Of a stretch of 64,000 nt of DNA, positions 29,594 to 40,981 are shown one piece after another. Each line of letters begins with the position of its first letter. The first letter of the stretch is position 1. The stretch spans positions 61,034,741 to 61,098,740 of the forward strand of contig NC_083577.1 in NCBI RefSeq assembly GCF_027579695.1. Reading direction: 5' to 3'. The position numbers and the translations under genes are program-made. This DNA comes from Neoarius graeffei (lineage: Eukaryota > Chordata > Actinopteri > Siluriformes > Ariidae). The notes below the pieces were generated by a model that was not told where the DNA came from, did no database searches, and was given only the letters and a program-made list of their open reading frames with translations.

Positions 29594-29977
29594 GGCAGCA
29601 CAGTGATATAGTGGTTAGCACTGTCGCCTCACAGCAAGAAGGTTCTGGGTTCGAGCCCAGTGGCTGGTGAGGGCCTTTCTATGTGGAGTTTGCATGTTCT
29701 CCCCGTATCCGTGTGGGTTTCCTCTGGGTGCTCCGGTTTCCCCCATAGTCCAAAGACATGCAGGTTAGGTTAACTGGTGGCTCTAAATTGACTGTAGGTG
29801 TGAATGTGAGTGTAAATGGTTGGTTGTCTATGTCTCAACCCTGTGATAACCTGGCGACTTGTCCAGGGTGTACCCCGCCTCTCGCCCATAGTCAGCTGGG
29901 ATAGGCTCCAGCTTACCTGCGACCCTATAGAACAGGATAAGCGGCTACAGATAATGGATGGATAGATGGATGGATGG
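29594..29977 (+). mobile_element. SINE copy with GATGG-type tail
   Basis: The 13-bp TSD is AATTTCTGGTGAA (29581-29593) against AAATTCTGGTGAA (29978-29990). The tail is ATAATGGATGGATAGATGG. Confidence 0.92.
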
Positions 29978-30088
29978 AAATTCTGGTGAAAAACATTTAA
30001 GGATTTTTTTTTTTCAAAATAACCAGAAAGGGAGAGTTGGGACAGTTCATGTTACAGGTTTTTTCTTGTGACAAACAAGCAAACAAAC

Positions 30089-30089
30089 A

Positions 30090-30172
<83 letters not shown>
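30089..30172. repeat. (ATCT)n microsatellite
   Basis: About 21 tetranucleotide units inside the dispersed repeat. Confidence 0.97.
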
Positions 30173-30355
30173 TGTTAAAAATGTGGGTGTGTACCTGCAT
30201 GAGAATTAAACTTGTTTCATTCCTTCTTGAGAATGGAACTGTTTTGTCTAGTCAGATTTTGGGTAAACTGACATTTTTCTATCGCTGTACCAGCATTGTG
30301 TGTTCATACAGTTCATATGTTACAAGTTTTGATAATAAATAAAAATGAAACATGA

Positions 30356-31566
30356 AGGCCAAATTTATTCCAAATGTATTTATTTATCAAGATTGCCTTT
30401 ATCAGGATCTAGGTGTGACTTAGATCGTTTTTCCTTGTTCTTAATAAAGACGTCAGTGCAAAACTGATTACTTTAGCATAAAAGTCTAACATTTAGTGCT
30501 AAATTCTGTATAACTTCATGCTTGGATGGCTCTGGTTCCTCAGGCCAACATGTGTGCAGTGAACACTGCATGCCTCTTACGCATCTCCTAGTAACTACAG
30601 TCTGAAATGCAGACAGACAATTATTAATGGCAGACCATCCTGTGCCCTCATTTCCCAGGAGTATAACTGTTTTGTTAAGCACACTGTTGTCAGGCCAACC
30701 CCTACCCCCTCTGTCTCTGTATATTCAATCTGTGACTCTAAAGATTACAACAAGTCAGGCAAGGGCTCTGGGTGAGTTTTACGCTGAGCTGCTTTTTCTT
30801 CAAGCCCTCCTTTTTAGGACAAGCAGCTGAACTGAACAGTACACTACATGATTGTGTCCAGTATATGAGTGTGACGTGATCACTGAATTGATGCACTCTC
30901 AGAAATAAAGGTACCAAACTGTAATGTTCCTTCTCACTGGGTAGCATAAAGAGAGCATCTTTTGTACTAAGGTACAAGTTATCACAAAGTAGTACATTAT
31001 GTCCTTCAATGAAATAAGAAGCCACCCTGAATGCCTTAGATTAAAATCACCCATGTTGAGTATAACAAAACTTCAAGGAATAAAAACACTGAAACTGAAC
31101 AAAAAATAGCATTATACATTAATTCACAAGTATACAGATATTTAGGTCTAATATAAAGTGGATCTCATGCCAGTTCAGCTTCTCAAAAAGCTCATAATGC
31201 TTCCTTATGAGCCGTTTAACCAGTTCATCATAAATGACACTTTCAAGGGGACATTTTCAAGAACGATGTTCAGTCTTTCAATTCTGCTTCTCTGAAATAT
31301 GCACATGAATTCTCACATGCATTATTATCATCATGGCTCAACATTAGAGCTTTCACGAGACTCTTCCAGTCCTATTATTAAACCTAGAGAAGGTAACAAA
31401 ACAGGGCAGGGTGAAGTGCTGGCCAAACAACCTGGTCAAGACAATCCACTCACTCATATTTTACATCACTCATTCACTTACTCTTACCCCTCACTCATTT
31501 ATTCACGTTCACTAACACAGCCATTCATTTGTTTGTTTGCTCATGCAAGAAATGTCAAATTGCAAC
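30356..31566. other. mostly unique stretch; DNA-element fragment at 30895-31020
   Basis: ACTCTCAGAAATAAAGGTACC near 30897 matches the outer TIR element of 5618-7966. Otherwise no gene or repeat is recognised. Confidence 0.45.
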
Positions 31567-31574
31567 AGTTATTA

Positions 31575-32453
31575 CTAGTGCTGTCAAGCGGTTAAAATAT
31601 TTAATCGCGATTAATGTCGCGACTGTCGTAGTTAACTCGCGATTAGTCGCAATTTAATCGCACATTTTTGTCACATGAAAAACCATTGTAATTCTCTTAT
31701 CAGCATAAAAAAGTGAATGGGCTTGCTTTGTACCAATGTTTTTTTTTTTTTTATTGCAGAGCATAACACGTCTTGTCACAGCCACTGACATCCATAACTT
31801 CCATATTAGATGAGAAAACCAAGGGATGAAAAATAAAGTGCATATCACTGTGAAAATAAAAAAAAATGTTTTATTTTACTCTTCATTAGTTTCTTTTGAA
31901 GAGAAGTATTTGCCATAAAAGAAGAAAAAAACATAACAAAAATAAAAACATTCATCATACGTTCAAAAACGTTCATCATAGTGTGGCACTGTATTATCTA
32001 ATTCTCACTGCTTATAACTCTACACCTACCCGGTGGAGATGAGCTGGGAAACTGAAGACTGAAGGAACAGTATTGAAAAGTATTTTTCCAGTCTCACCTG
32101 TGAAAGGTAATCCCATGTGATCTCATTTGGACGGTAAACCTGTTGGTACAGTTAAACACAGCACATGAATGAGGCATCTTTATTCTCGGCTACTGTATAG
32201 ATGCTATACCAGAGACGGTTGAAGAATCTCCACTTTGCCCCATCCAATATGGCGGCGAGGATGTTTATATGTCTATGCCTTTCTCCATCACTCACATGTA
32301 CTCTTATTGAAGCAGCGCACGACAAGCCTCAACAGGAACTACGGGTGACTCGCAGGGCCAAATTAGAATTTGCGTTAACGGCACTATTTTTTTTAATCAA
32401 GTTAAATTGAGATCGCGTTAACGCGTTATTATCGTGTTAACTTTGACAGCACT
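31575..32453. mobile_element. TIR element with CTAGTGCTGTCAA ends (hAT-like?)
   Basis: The ends are CTAGTGCTGTCAA and its inverse. Subterminal sequence is rich in TTAATCGCG and GTTAACGCG motifs. The target repeat reads as AGTTATTA (8 bp, hAT-like) if the ends are taken asymmetrically, or as TTATTA with symmetric ends. No transposase is seen. Confidence 0.7.
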
Positions 32454-32454
32454 A

Positions 32455-33410
32455 GTTATTACATTACATTACATTAGCATAAAGGGAGCAGACGCTCTTA
32501 TACAGAACGATGTACGAATGCAAAAGTCAGGTACACACAGTGCTGAACTTCTAGACAAGAAAGTTCTAGTGCCAACTGAACAAGTGACAGCAATACTTCG
32601 TGTAATATTCTGTTGAAGTATCAATACTCAAACAGCCAAGGAAACAAACCAACCATATAAAGTATAACTAGAGAACTCAAACAGCTAACCCCAGGCTAGA
32701 CCATACACAGCCTGGATTGGTCTAGACCGAAACGCAGTTACACAGTGGGCAGGGAAGCAGGGGAGAGGTGCAGCCTGAAGAGGTGAGTCTTCAGTCTGTG
32801 CTTGAAGGTGGTCAGGGAGTCAGCAGTTCTGACCTTAATGGGAAGGTCATTCCACCAACAGGGAATCAGGACAGACAATAGTCTTGAGTGGGCTGGGCAG
32901 GAGCAGAGAGGAGGAGGAGCCAGGCAACCAGTAGTAGCGGAGCATAGGGATCTGGCTGGCCTGTAGGGTTGGATCAAACTGTGGCAGTATGCTGGACCTA
33001 ACCCCTTAACAGCCTGGTAAGCTAGCACCAATGTCTTAAATTTGATGCGAGCTGCGATAGGTAGCCAGTGCATGTTGGCAAGCAGAGGGGTAATATGAGA
33101 AGAATGAGAGAGGTTGTAGAGCAGGCGAGCTGCAGCATTCTGGATGAGCTGCAGAGGTCTGATGGTAGAAGCTAGAAGGCCAGCAAGGAGAGAGTTGCAG
33201 TAGTCCAAGCAGGAGAGGGTCAGTGCTTGGACCAGGAGCTGAGCAGAGTAGGTGGTGAGAAAAGGGCGGATCCTTCAGATGTTGTAGAGGAGGAATCTAC
33301 ACATTTGGGTCACTGCAGCGATGTTCGCTGAGGAAGAGAGTTTGTCATCAAACATGACCCCTAGGTTCTCCGCACTGGGTGAAGGTGACCTAGAGAGGTG
33401 ATTTATGCAC
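32455..33410 (-). pseudogene. L2-like LINE, 5'-truncated reverse transcriptase C-terminus
   Basis: On the minus strand the sequence reads SAENLGVMFDDKLSSSANI, one in-frame stop, then LDYCNSLLAGLLAS, IRPLQLIQNAAARL, ITPLLANMHWLPIAARIKFK and WWNDLPIKVRTADSLTTFK. This is the thumb and C-terminal end of L2/Rex1-type non-LTR reverse transcriptases. The 3' end has an AGCGTCTGC-like segment and TAATGTAATGTAAT repeats. The upstream RT core and endonuclease are absent, as expected for a 5'-truncated copy. It is dead because of truncation and the stop. Confidence 0.85.
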
Positions 33411-33448
33411 TTACCAGCCTCTTTAATTGGAACACTTGTACCCCTGCT

Positions 33449-33772
33449 CCATCCATAATCTATACCACTTATCCGGCAGGGTCGTAAGGGAAGCTGAAGC
33501 CAATCCAAGAGAGGCAGGGTCAGGCCCTGGGCAGGCTGCCAATCCACTGCAGGGCTAACACAGAAACAAACAACCATTCACACTCAGATTCACACCTATG
33601 GGCAATTTAGAGTAGCCAATTGACTTAATCCACATGTCTTTGGACTATGGAAGGAACCCCATACAGGAACGAGGAGAACATGCAAACTCTGCACAGAATG
33701 TTCCCAGCGAGGATTGAACCCAAAACCTTTCTGCTGTGAGGTGACAGTGCTAACCACTGCACCACAATGCCA
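33449..33772 (-). mobile_element. old diverged SINE copy
   Basis: Reverse-strand SINE landmarks run from CCATCCATAATCTATACC to CACTGCACCACAATGCC. Divergence is high. Confidence 0.75.
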
Positions 33773-33779
33773 CCTCTGC

Positions 33780-34190
33780 CCCTGCTCATTTTTGCAACTG
33801 TCCAATCATCCAGTCATGTGGCAGAAAATAAAGGCTCTCAGTGACTTTGATGGTGGCAAGTTTGGTGGTGCCAAATGGACTGGCTTGAACATTTCTGAGT
33901 CTCCTGGGATTTTCACACATAACAGTGTTTAGAGTTTACACAGAATAGTGCAAGAACCATAAAACATCCACCGTGCAGCAGTGAGTGAAAACATCTTGTT
34001 GATGAGAGACATCAGAGGAAAATGGTCAAACTGGTTTGATCTGACAGGAAGGCTATGGTAACTCAAACAACCACTCTTCAACCTTGGTGAAGAGAAAAGC
34101 ACTGTAAAATGTACAACTCACCAAATCTTGAGGAGGACGAGCTACAACAGCAAAAGACGACATCAGGTTCCACAGTCGGTCAATAACAGG
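33780..34190 (+). pseudogene. degraded Tc1/mariner-like relic
   Basis: The segment GTTGATGAGAGACATCAGAGGAAAATGG...CTGACAGGAAGGCTATGG...ACAACAGCAAAAGACGACATC belongs to a dispersed fish Tc1-like family that I recognise at nucleotide level. The frame is broken repeatedly and no catalytic motif survives. A TIR-type piece of what looks like the same family lies at about 42960-43260. Confidence 0.5.
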
Positions 34191-34294
34191 AATTTAAAGC
34201 TACTGTGGTCACAAGTTCACTAAAACAGGATAGGTGAAGATTGAAAAAAAGCTTTTTTCTCCCAAAAAATTATAATAAATATAATTCTAATTTA

Positions 34295-34668
34295 GGGGTG
34301 GCACGGTGGTGTAGTGGTTAGCGCTGTCGCCTCACAGCAAGAAGGTCCAGGTTCGAGCCCCGTGGCCGGCGAGGGCCTTTCTGTGCGGAGTTTGCATGTT
34401 CTCCCCGTGTCCGCGTGGGTTTCCTCCGGGTGCTCCGGTTTCCCCCACAGTCCAAAGACATGCAGGTTAGGTTAACTGGTGACTCTAAACTGACTGTAGG
34501 TGTGAATGTGAGTGTGAATGGTTGTCTGTGTCTATGTGTCAGCCCTGTGATGACCTGGCGACTTGTCCAGGGTGTACCCCGCCTTTCACCCGTAGTCAGC
34601 TGGGATAGGCTCCAGCTTGCCTGCGACCCTGTAGAACAGGATAAAGCGGCTAGAGATAATGAGATGAG
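34295..34668 (+). mobile_element. full-length SINE copy
   Basis: Perfect 14-bp TSD, ATAATTCTAATTTA, at 34281-34294 and 34669-34682. Tail GAGATGAG. Confidence 0.95.
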
Positions 34669-34682
34669 ATAATTCTAATTTA

Positions 34683-35332
34683 TTGTTGCTGATGCCCCCT
34701 AAATCCCCCCCCCCCCCGAGGTTGAATGACAAACAGTAGTTATTATAATACAGCTTTCCATCATAGTTAAAATGAATTATAAGTGCCAGTAATCCCTGAC
34801 ACAATATAGGGTTGGGTTGTTTTTTTTTTGCATTAAAAACTATAACTATACCTCTTTTCATTACATGTGTGACATATGAGGCCACACACAAATTGACTTA
34901 TTTTTGTATCTTCATTACCAGCCTCTAGCACATGTTATTTCAAAAGGATAAAGAAATTTAGACGCACATCCTTGTATTTCACACTGGAACAGACCTTGAA
35001 CACACTAAAACTCACACTAGAATCTTTTGGAAGAACAGTGTTCATCCCTCAAGTTCAGTAACTGACACTTGTAGGATTTATGTCAAGGCTTACTGAACTG
35101 GTTTTGGTGACTCATGGTGCCCCTAAGACACTTTGTGCTGTTTTATCCTTTCATTTGTCACCTTTTTTGTTTGTTTTTGAAAGAAAATACTATACTACGA
35201 AGACTATACAAAGTGTAAAGTTTATTTGATACATTTGTTTTTGTTCATTTAAAGGGTGCCAATTATTCTATTCAATAATAAGTTTAATAGTAGTAAACTT
35301 ATTATAACAATAATACGTTTACATATTACAGA
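34683..35332. other. stretch without a recognisable gene
   Basis: It contains a C run near 34707-34718 and AT-rich sequence. AATAATAAGTTTAATA near 35274 recurs beyond the next SINE. Confidence 0.45.
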
Positions 35333-35703
35333 GTGGCACAGTGGTGTAGTGGTTAGCACGGTCGCCCCACAGCAAGAAGGTTCTGGGTTCGAGCCTAGCA
35401 GCCGGTGGGGGCCTTTCTGTGCGAAGTTTGCATGTTCTCCCCGTGTCTGCGTGGGTTTCCTCCGGTTTCCTCCACAGTTCAAAGACATGCGGTTAGGTTA
35501 ATATGGGACAGCCTTGGGCTGAGGTGCCCTTGAGCGAGGCACCTAACTCCCAACTACTCCCTGGGCGCTGTTAGCATGGCTGCCCGCTGCTCTGGGTATG
35601 TATGTGTGTGCTCATTGTGCATGTGTGTGTTGATTGCTTCAGATGGGTTAAATGCAGAGAGGAATTTCACAAGTGTGTGATGAATAAAGTTCTTCTTCTT
35701 CAA
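35333..35703 (+). mobile_element. chimeric SINE: common head, different tail
   Basis: Bases 35333-35500 are the usual head and part of the body. At about 35500 the sequence switches to GGGCTGAGGTGCCCTTGAGC, then a GTGTGTGCTCATTG block, then AATGCAGAGAGGAATTTCAC, ending AATAAAGTTCTTCTTCTTC. The same tail family is seen reversed at 43552-43745 and 62571-62730. Confidence 0.8.
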
Positions 35704-35799
35704 ACAATAATAAGTTTAATAATAATATTCTATTTAATAATAAGTTTGAACTGTATTGTAGGGCTGTCAAAAATCAATAATAAATAAATAACATGAATT

Positions 35800-35935
35800 G
35801 ATCTATCCATCCATCCATTACCTATACCACTTATCTGTCAGGGTCACAGGGGAAACTAGGGCTAATCCCAGCTGACTTCGGATGAGAGGGTGGGTTACAC
35901 ACTGGGCAGGTCGCCAGTCTAACAGGATTTGATAA
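35800..35935 (-). mobile_element. SINE 3' fragment, diverged
   Basis: It begins CCATCCATCCATTACCTATACC and ends near GTCGCCAGTCTAAC on this strand. Head absent. Confidence 0.7.
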
Positions 35936-35990
35936 TGTTATAAATAATATCAATATTGAATAGAGTATTCAAATAACAAAATACAATAAA

Positions 35991-36127
35991 GCCCTGTGAT
36001 GACCTGGCGACTTGTCCAGGGTGTACCCTGCCTTTCGCCCGTAGTCAGCTGGGATAGGCTCCAGCTTGCCTGCGACCCTGTAGAACAGGATAAAGCGGCT
36101 AGAGATAATGAGATGAGATGAGATGAG
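35991..36127 (+). mobile_element. 5'-truncated SINE with TSD
   Basis: Only GCCCTGTGATGACC to the GAGATGAGATGAG tail is present. The flanking direct repeat is AAATACAATAAA. Confidence 0.88.
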
Positions 36128-36152
36128 AAAATACAATAAACTCATGTGTGAT

Positions 36153-36181
36153 AATAAATAAATAAATAAATAAATAAATAA

Positions 36182-36262
<81 letters not shown>
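36153..36262. repeat. compound microsatellite (AAAT)n(CAGA)n(GATA)n
   Basis: Three adjoining tetranucleotide tracts. Confidence 0.97.
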
Positions 36263-36263
<1 letters not shown>

Positions 36264-36337
36264 CAGGTGATATTTAGATTGTGGTATTAAAAGATATATA
36301 CAGCTAACACAATGGAGTAAGGAATTCCACGAACAAA

Positions 36338-37300
36338 TATAGCTGCAAGCAGCAATGTGGGGGTCTAGCAGAAATGGCAGCGTCCGCACTGGTCTTCAGA
36401 TGCAACACTGACTGCACTACATGACAAACACTACATGACAAACAACCAAAGATTCACAGAGATGTGAACTTATCTCCTGCCTGGGGGCTTTTGGGTAAAT
36501 GCTTTAAAAACTAGAGGTCAAAGGTCACATATAATGGTTTCATAGTCTTAACTGAATAATCCGTCCATGTACCAAATTTGGTTTCAACATGTGAAAGCGT
36601 TACTGAGCTATAACACATTTTCACTAATTATAGTGCCCCCCAGAGGTCAAAGGTCACCATATTTAATGTGTGCCCTCAGGATGGGGTCAAGAGTCTATGT
36701 ACCAAGTTTGAACTTGGAACGTCAAACCGTTCCTGAGATATGACCTCACTTCCTGTTTGGCGGCTTCACCGCCGTTTTCGTTCGGCTGTGGCAGGCAAAC
36801 GCTTTGGAATTTCTAAACGGCTATAAGTAAGTTTTGTGGGGAATGGCCTGAAGACCATGTGTTCCAATTTTCATGACAATCGGACTAAATTTGCGACCGC
36901 TGAAAATTTTGTTTCACTTTCAACAAAATCCAAAATGGCGGAAAATCCAATATGGCGGAAAATGACGTCATAGGGTGCGTTGAACCCAAGGATTCCAACG
37001 GTACCTGATTTTTGAAAATCGGGCATACGGTTCAAAAGTTACACTCATGGACGCAACTCCAAATTTGATCCATTGGTGGCGCTAGACCGCTTGACTTGCA
37101 TACATGGAACTTGGTCAAATTAATCAGGGTGCCATCCCCAATGTGTGTGCAAAATTTCACAACGACTTCCATTACGGAAGAAAATTGAACAATCCTTGCT
37201 TACATGAATGGTCCTCTCATCATTCTGAATGCACTTTTAGAATAATCCACACAAATGCCGCCACCTACTGGAATAATGATGCCTAGCACAATATTTCACT
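36338..37300 (+). repeat. repeat related to the hairpin-headed family
   Basis: It starts with the hairpin AGCTGCAAGCAGC, parallel to GCCGCAAGCGGC at 17288. Phrases shared in style with the 17-22 kb repeat include AGTGCCCCCCAGAGG, ACTTCCTGTTTGGCGG, CATTGGTGGCGCTAGACC and CAAAATTTCACAACG. The right boundary is uncertain. No coding domain is seen. Confidence 0.55.
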
Positions 37301-38266
37301 TGATCTGTACCTGAGAGGAAAACGATTGAATACCCTATTTTGATACATAAACAGGGTTGTTCCAGAAAAATCTGGATCCTGGATCCTGTGCAAGCGATCC
37401 TGGAAATCTGTGGGTTGAAATCCTATGTCTTGGGGGAAAAAAATAGTACAGGACCTTCCTGGGTTGCCATGTCCAGTCCCTGCTGTAAGTAGAGAATATG
37501 AAATGGTGTTGAGAAATTGTTGAAAACATAAACAGGTGTACCTAGTGCAGTAGCTGACATGGACAATAACTGAGTTGAGTCTTTTATAATGAACTAGGAG
37601 ACAAAGGATGCAACACTAAAACTTTGACTGTTGTTTTTACTGGCTAGTGCCCACAGAATCTCTATAATGCAAATGAACTTCAGTAAGCACCGAGTGTGAG
37701 TGAGAAAAGATCAAAACCAAGGCACCAGTTCACAGAAACCAGTTATCTTTATCTCCACCAAACTTCTGTTTATGAGTTGCCAGAAAGCTGTGTTAAATAA
37801 GATCTGTGTGAGATGCTTTGCTTTTTGCACATAACTGATACACAAAGTCAGCAGGAAACATTGCCTTCTTTCTCTCACTCTGTCTTTGTGTCTGGCCTTT
37901 ATTTTCTCTGCAGAAATGAAAACCTCAGGGTTGCTGAGTGGACACATTCATAATGAAACTCGGTGACACTGCTTCTCAGCATCTCAGTGTCTGGAGCTCA
38001 CACAGCTCACACAGAACAAAAAAGTTTTTTTTTCCCCCTGTCCTGTGCCAGAACACACAACCTACCGCAAATGTGACATGAAGTTTCTCAGAGAGCCAAA
38101 ATCCTTACACAGCTCTGACTGAAACACATACATTGTCTTTTCCTATCTCTTTACTATTTTAAATGTTTTATTCCTCTTATACTGCTGCAAATTTGCCAAC
38201 AGTAACAAATTTTTATTTATTGAAGATGGACACATCATGCCATTTTCTAAAATCCATTTATAGGTT
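37301..38266. other. stretch without a recognisable gene
   Basis: No conserved ORF, exon or dispersed-repeat landmark identified. Confidence 0.45.
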
Positions 38267-38268
38267 TA

Positions 38269-39764
38269 CAAGCCCAGTTCCAAAAAAAGGGGACATTCTG
38301 TAAAATGTAAATAAAAACAGAATGCTATGATTTGCGAGTCCTTTTTGAATACAATACAAAGACAAGATATTTAATGTTTAAACTGAAAAAAACTTACATT
38401 TTTTTTGTAAATGTATACTCATTCTGAATTTGATGCCAAAATTGCTATGACAGGGGCATGTTTACTAATGTGTTACATCACCTTTTCTTTTAACAATACT
38501 CAGTAAGCATTTGGGGACTGAGGACATTAATTGTTGAAAATTTTAAAATGAAATTCATTCCCATTCTTGCTTGATATACGATTTCAGTTGATCAACAGTC
38601 CAGGGTCTCCGCTGTTGTATTTTGTGCTTCATAATGTACCACACATTTCAATGGGAGGCAGGTAGGCCAGTTTAGCGCACATACTCTTTTACTATGAAGC
38701 CATGCTGTTGTAACACGTGCAGAATGTGGCTTGGCATTGTCTTGCTGGAATAAGCAGGAACATCCCTGAAAAAGACTTCATCTTAATAGCAGCAAATGTT
38801 GCTCTAAAACCTGTATCGATATTTTAGCATTAACAGCGCCTTCACAGATGTGCAAGTTACCCATGCCACGGGCACTAACACACCCCCATATCATCACAGC
38901 TTCTGGCTTTTGAACTTTGTGCTGGTAAAAATCTGTATCGTTCCTATTTAGCCCGGAGGAAGGACACAATGTCCATGATTTCCAAAAACAATTTGAAATG
39001 TAGACTCATCAAATCATAGCACACCTTTCCACTTTACGTAAGTCCATTTCAGATGAGCTCGGGCCCAGAGAATTCAGCAGAGTTTCTGGATGTTGTTGAT
39101 ATATGGCTCTTGCTTTGCATGGCAGATGCAGCGATGAATTGTTTTTACTGACAACGATTTTCCAAAGTGTTCCCAAATCCATGTAGTAATGTCCTTTATA
39201 CAATCATGTTGGTTTTTAATGCAGTGTGACCTGAGGGATCAAAGGTCACAGGCATTCAATGTTGGTTTTTTGGCCCTGCCCCTTACATGTAGAGATTTCT
39301 CTGGATTCTCTGAATCTTTTGATTATATTATGGATTGTCGATGGTGAAATCTCTAAATTCCTTGCAACTGTACATTGAGAAACACTATTCTTAAACTATT
39401 GGACTATTTGCGCATGCAGTTTTAGTACACCTTGCTCCATCCTTGCTTGTGAATGACTGAGCCTTTCTAACTACCAGTTAACCTGTTTACCTGTAGAATA
39501 TTCCAAACAGCCATTTTTGAGCATGCTACAACTTTCCCAGTCTTTTGTTGCCCCATCCCAACTTTTTTGGAATGTGTTGTAGGCATCAAATTCAAAATGA
39601 CTGTATATTTACAAAAAACAACAAAGTTTATCAGTTTGAACAGTAAATATCTTGTCTTTGTATTGTATTCAATTGAATATAGGTTGAAAAGGATTTGCAA
39701 ATCATTGCATTCTGTTTTTATTTACATTTTATACAGTGTCCCAGATTTTTTGGAATTAAGGTTG
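38269..39764 (-). mobile_element. Tc1/mariner-like element with dead transposase
   Basis: 1496 bp between TA dinucleotides (38267-38268, 39765-39766). The inverted ends start CAAGCCCAGTTCCAAAAAAA and, reversed, CAACCTTAATTCCAAAAAAT, and share AAATAAAAACAGAATGC. Minus-strand transposase debris includes KVQKPEAVMIWGCVSARGMG near 38850-38920. Frameshifts and stops break the frame throughout. Confidence 0.82.
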
Positions 39765-39766
39765 TA

Positions 39767-40191
39767 CTTAATGTTGTGGAATATCCAAGAAATAAGTTAA
39801 TATTTTGTTATCACTTACCTTACAGCAGCTATAAACAGTCATTCACTCACCAGCCTCTCATTTTTCTATCAACAACCCACAAACTCTCCATCCTGAATAC
39901 TTTCCACTTTTAGACAGTCTGCAAATGGACAAATAGTCATTTTTCTTCAGTTTACATTGCAATAATTAATCATAGATGAGAACAAGAAAAGAGTCCCAAA
40001 AACAATTATAAGGTATTTTAAAACCATTGATAAATCCTGTATTCGACACCCTAAAATATCAGCTTTTTATTCAATTATTCATCATAATACATTATATTAA
40101 TCAGTGACTACTGTGAATTGTTCAGTATTTATTCATATTCTGGATGACACGTATTGATGGTGTAATATTAACTGTATGATAAGTCCTTTTA
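39767..40191. other. stretch without a recognisable gene
   Basis: AT-rich, no supported feature. Confidence 0.45.
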
Positions 40192-40373
40192 CTTTAAGGC
40201 CATGGCCTAATGGTTAGAGAAGCAGCTTTGGGAACAAAAGGTCACTGGTTCAATTCCCTGGACCAGTAGGAAAGGCTGAAATGCCCTTGAGCAAGGCACC
40301 TAGCCCCCAACTGCTCCTGGTACATTGTACATCGCTCTGAATGAGTGTCTGCTAAATGCCTGTAATGTAATGT
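40192..40373 (+). mobile_element. second tRNA-derived SINE family with L2-like tail
   Basis: The head GGCCTAATGGTTAGAGAAGC and the box B-like GGTTCAATTCCC indicate a tRNA origin. The middle has GCCCTTGAGCAAGGCACCTA. The tail AGTGTCTGCTAAATGCCTGT then AATGTAATGT matches in style the 3' end of the LINE at 32455-33410, which suggests that LINE's machinery mobilised it. Confidence 0.75.
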
Positions 40374-40449
40374 TTAGATAACAAAAAAAAATTTAACTTG
40401 TGTTACACCTGCCTGTGGTTCCTCTACACTGTGTTCATTTCATGCCTCA

Positions 40450-40553
40450 CTGCACAGTCTCCACACAGAAAAACCCCAGTTGGCCACAAGGCTTGAACCT
40501 AGAACCTTCTTGCTGTGAAGCAACAGTGCTGACCACTGCACCACCATGCTGCT
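40450..40553 (-). mobile_element. SINE head fragment
   Basis: Reverse-strand head only: ACCTTCTTGCTGTGAAG and ACCACTGCACCACCATG landmarks. Confidence 0.75.
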
Positions 40554-40981
40554 GCTTTGTACCTCCTTTTGTGTAAATATACTTAAATGTCACATAAGGG
40601 ACTGTTGGCATGATTTTTCCAGTGTATGTTCATCTTCAGCTCTTAGTCATGATTTACATTTGTCATTTTCATAACTGCTTACTTTTCTTGTTAGTTTCAG
40701 TGGAGATATTAAATAATTTATAGTGGTTCCTGAATAATTAGCTTTAAGTTGAATAATTGGTCAGATCACTTCCTGGACACCAAAGATACACTCTGTATGT
40801 GATATGGCTTTCTAGCCATCACAGACAAGAAAATGAAGTCATCAGAACGACTTCTACATGCAATATGAAGCACAGAACTATTAGTGTGTGAGAAATATCA
40901 CACATGCTCCTCTGAAGACCAAGGTCTGTCCACAGATGACACCAGGAAAATGCAACCCCTATATGGCTGACAACATACATA

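Larger units (their letters stand above)
29274..30355 (+). repeat. GGGGAGACTTGGGACA dispersed repeat, copy 1
   Basis: It matches 49885-50760 over most of its length, for example ATAAATTCATTTCAACC, TAGAGTAACCTACTTCC, GGAAGCTGGACACTGC and TGGAACTGTTTTGTCT. A SINE (29594-29977) is inserted in it, and a long (ATCT)n tract (about 30089-30172) lies where copy 2 has only an A/T-rich stretch. No coding capacity is seen. Confidence 0.75.

Noticed and set aside
30089-30172. CRISPR-like array
   Set aside because: It is a plain tetranucleotide microsatellite. No repeat-spacer pattern exists in the window.
31575-32453. Clear hAT assignment
   Set aside because: Symmetric ends give only a 6-bp repeat (TTATTA), while an 8-bp reading needs asymmetric ends, so the superfamily is left open.
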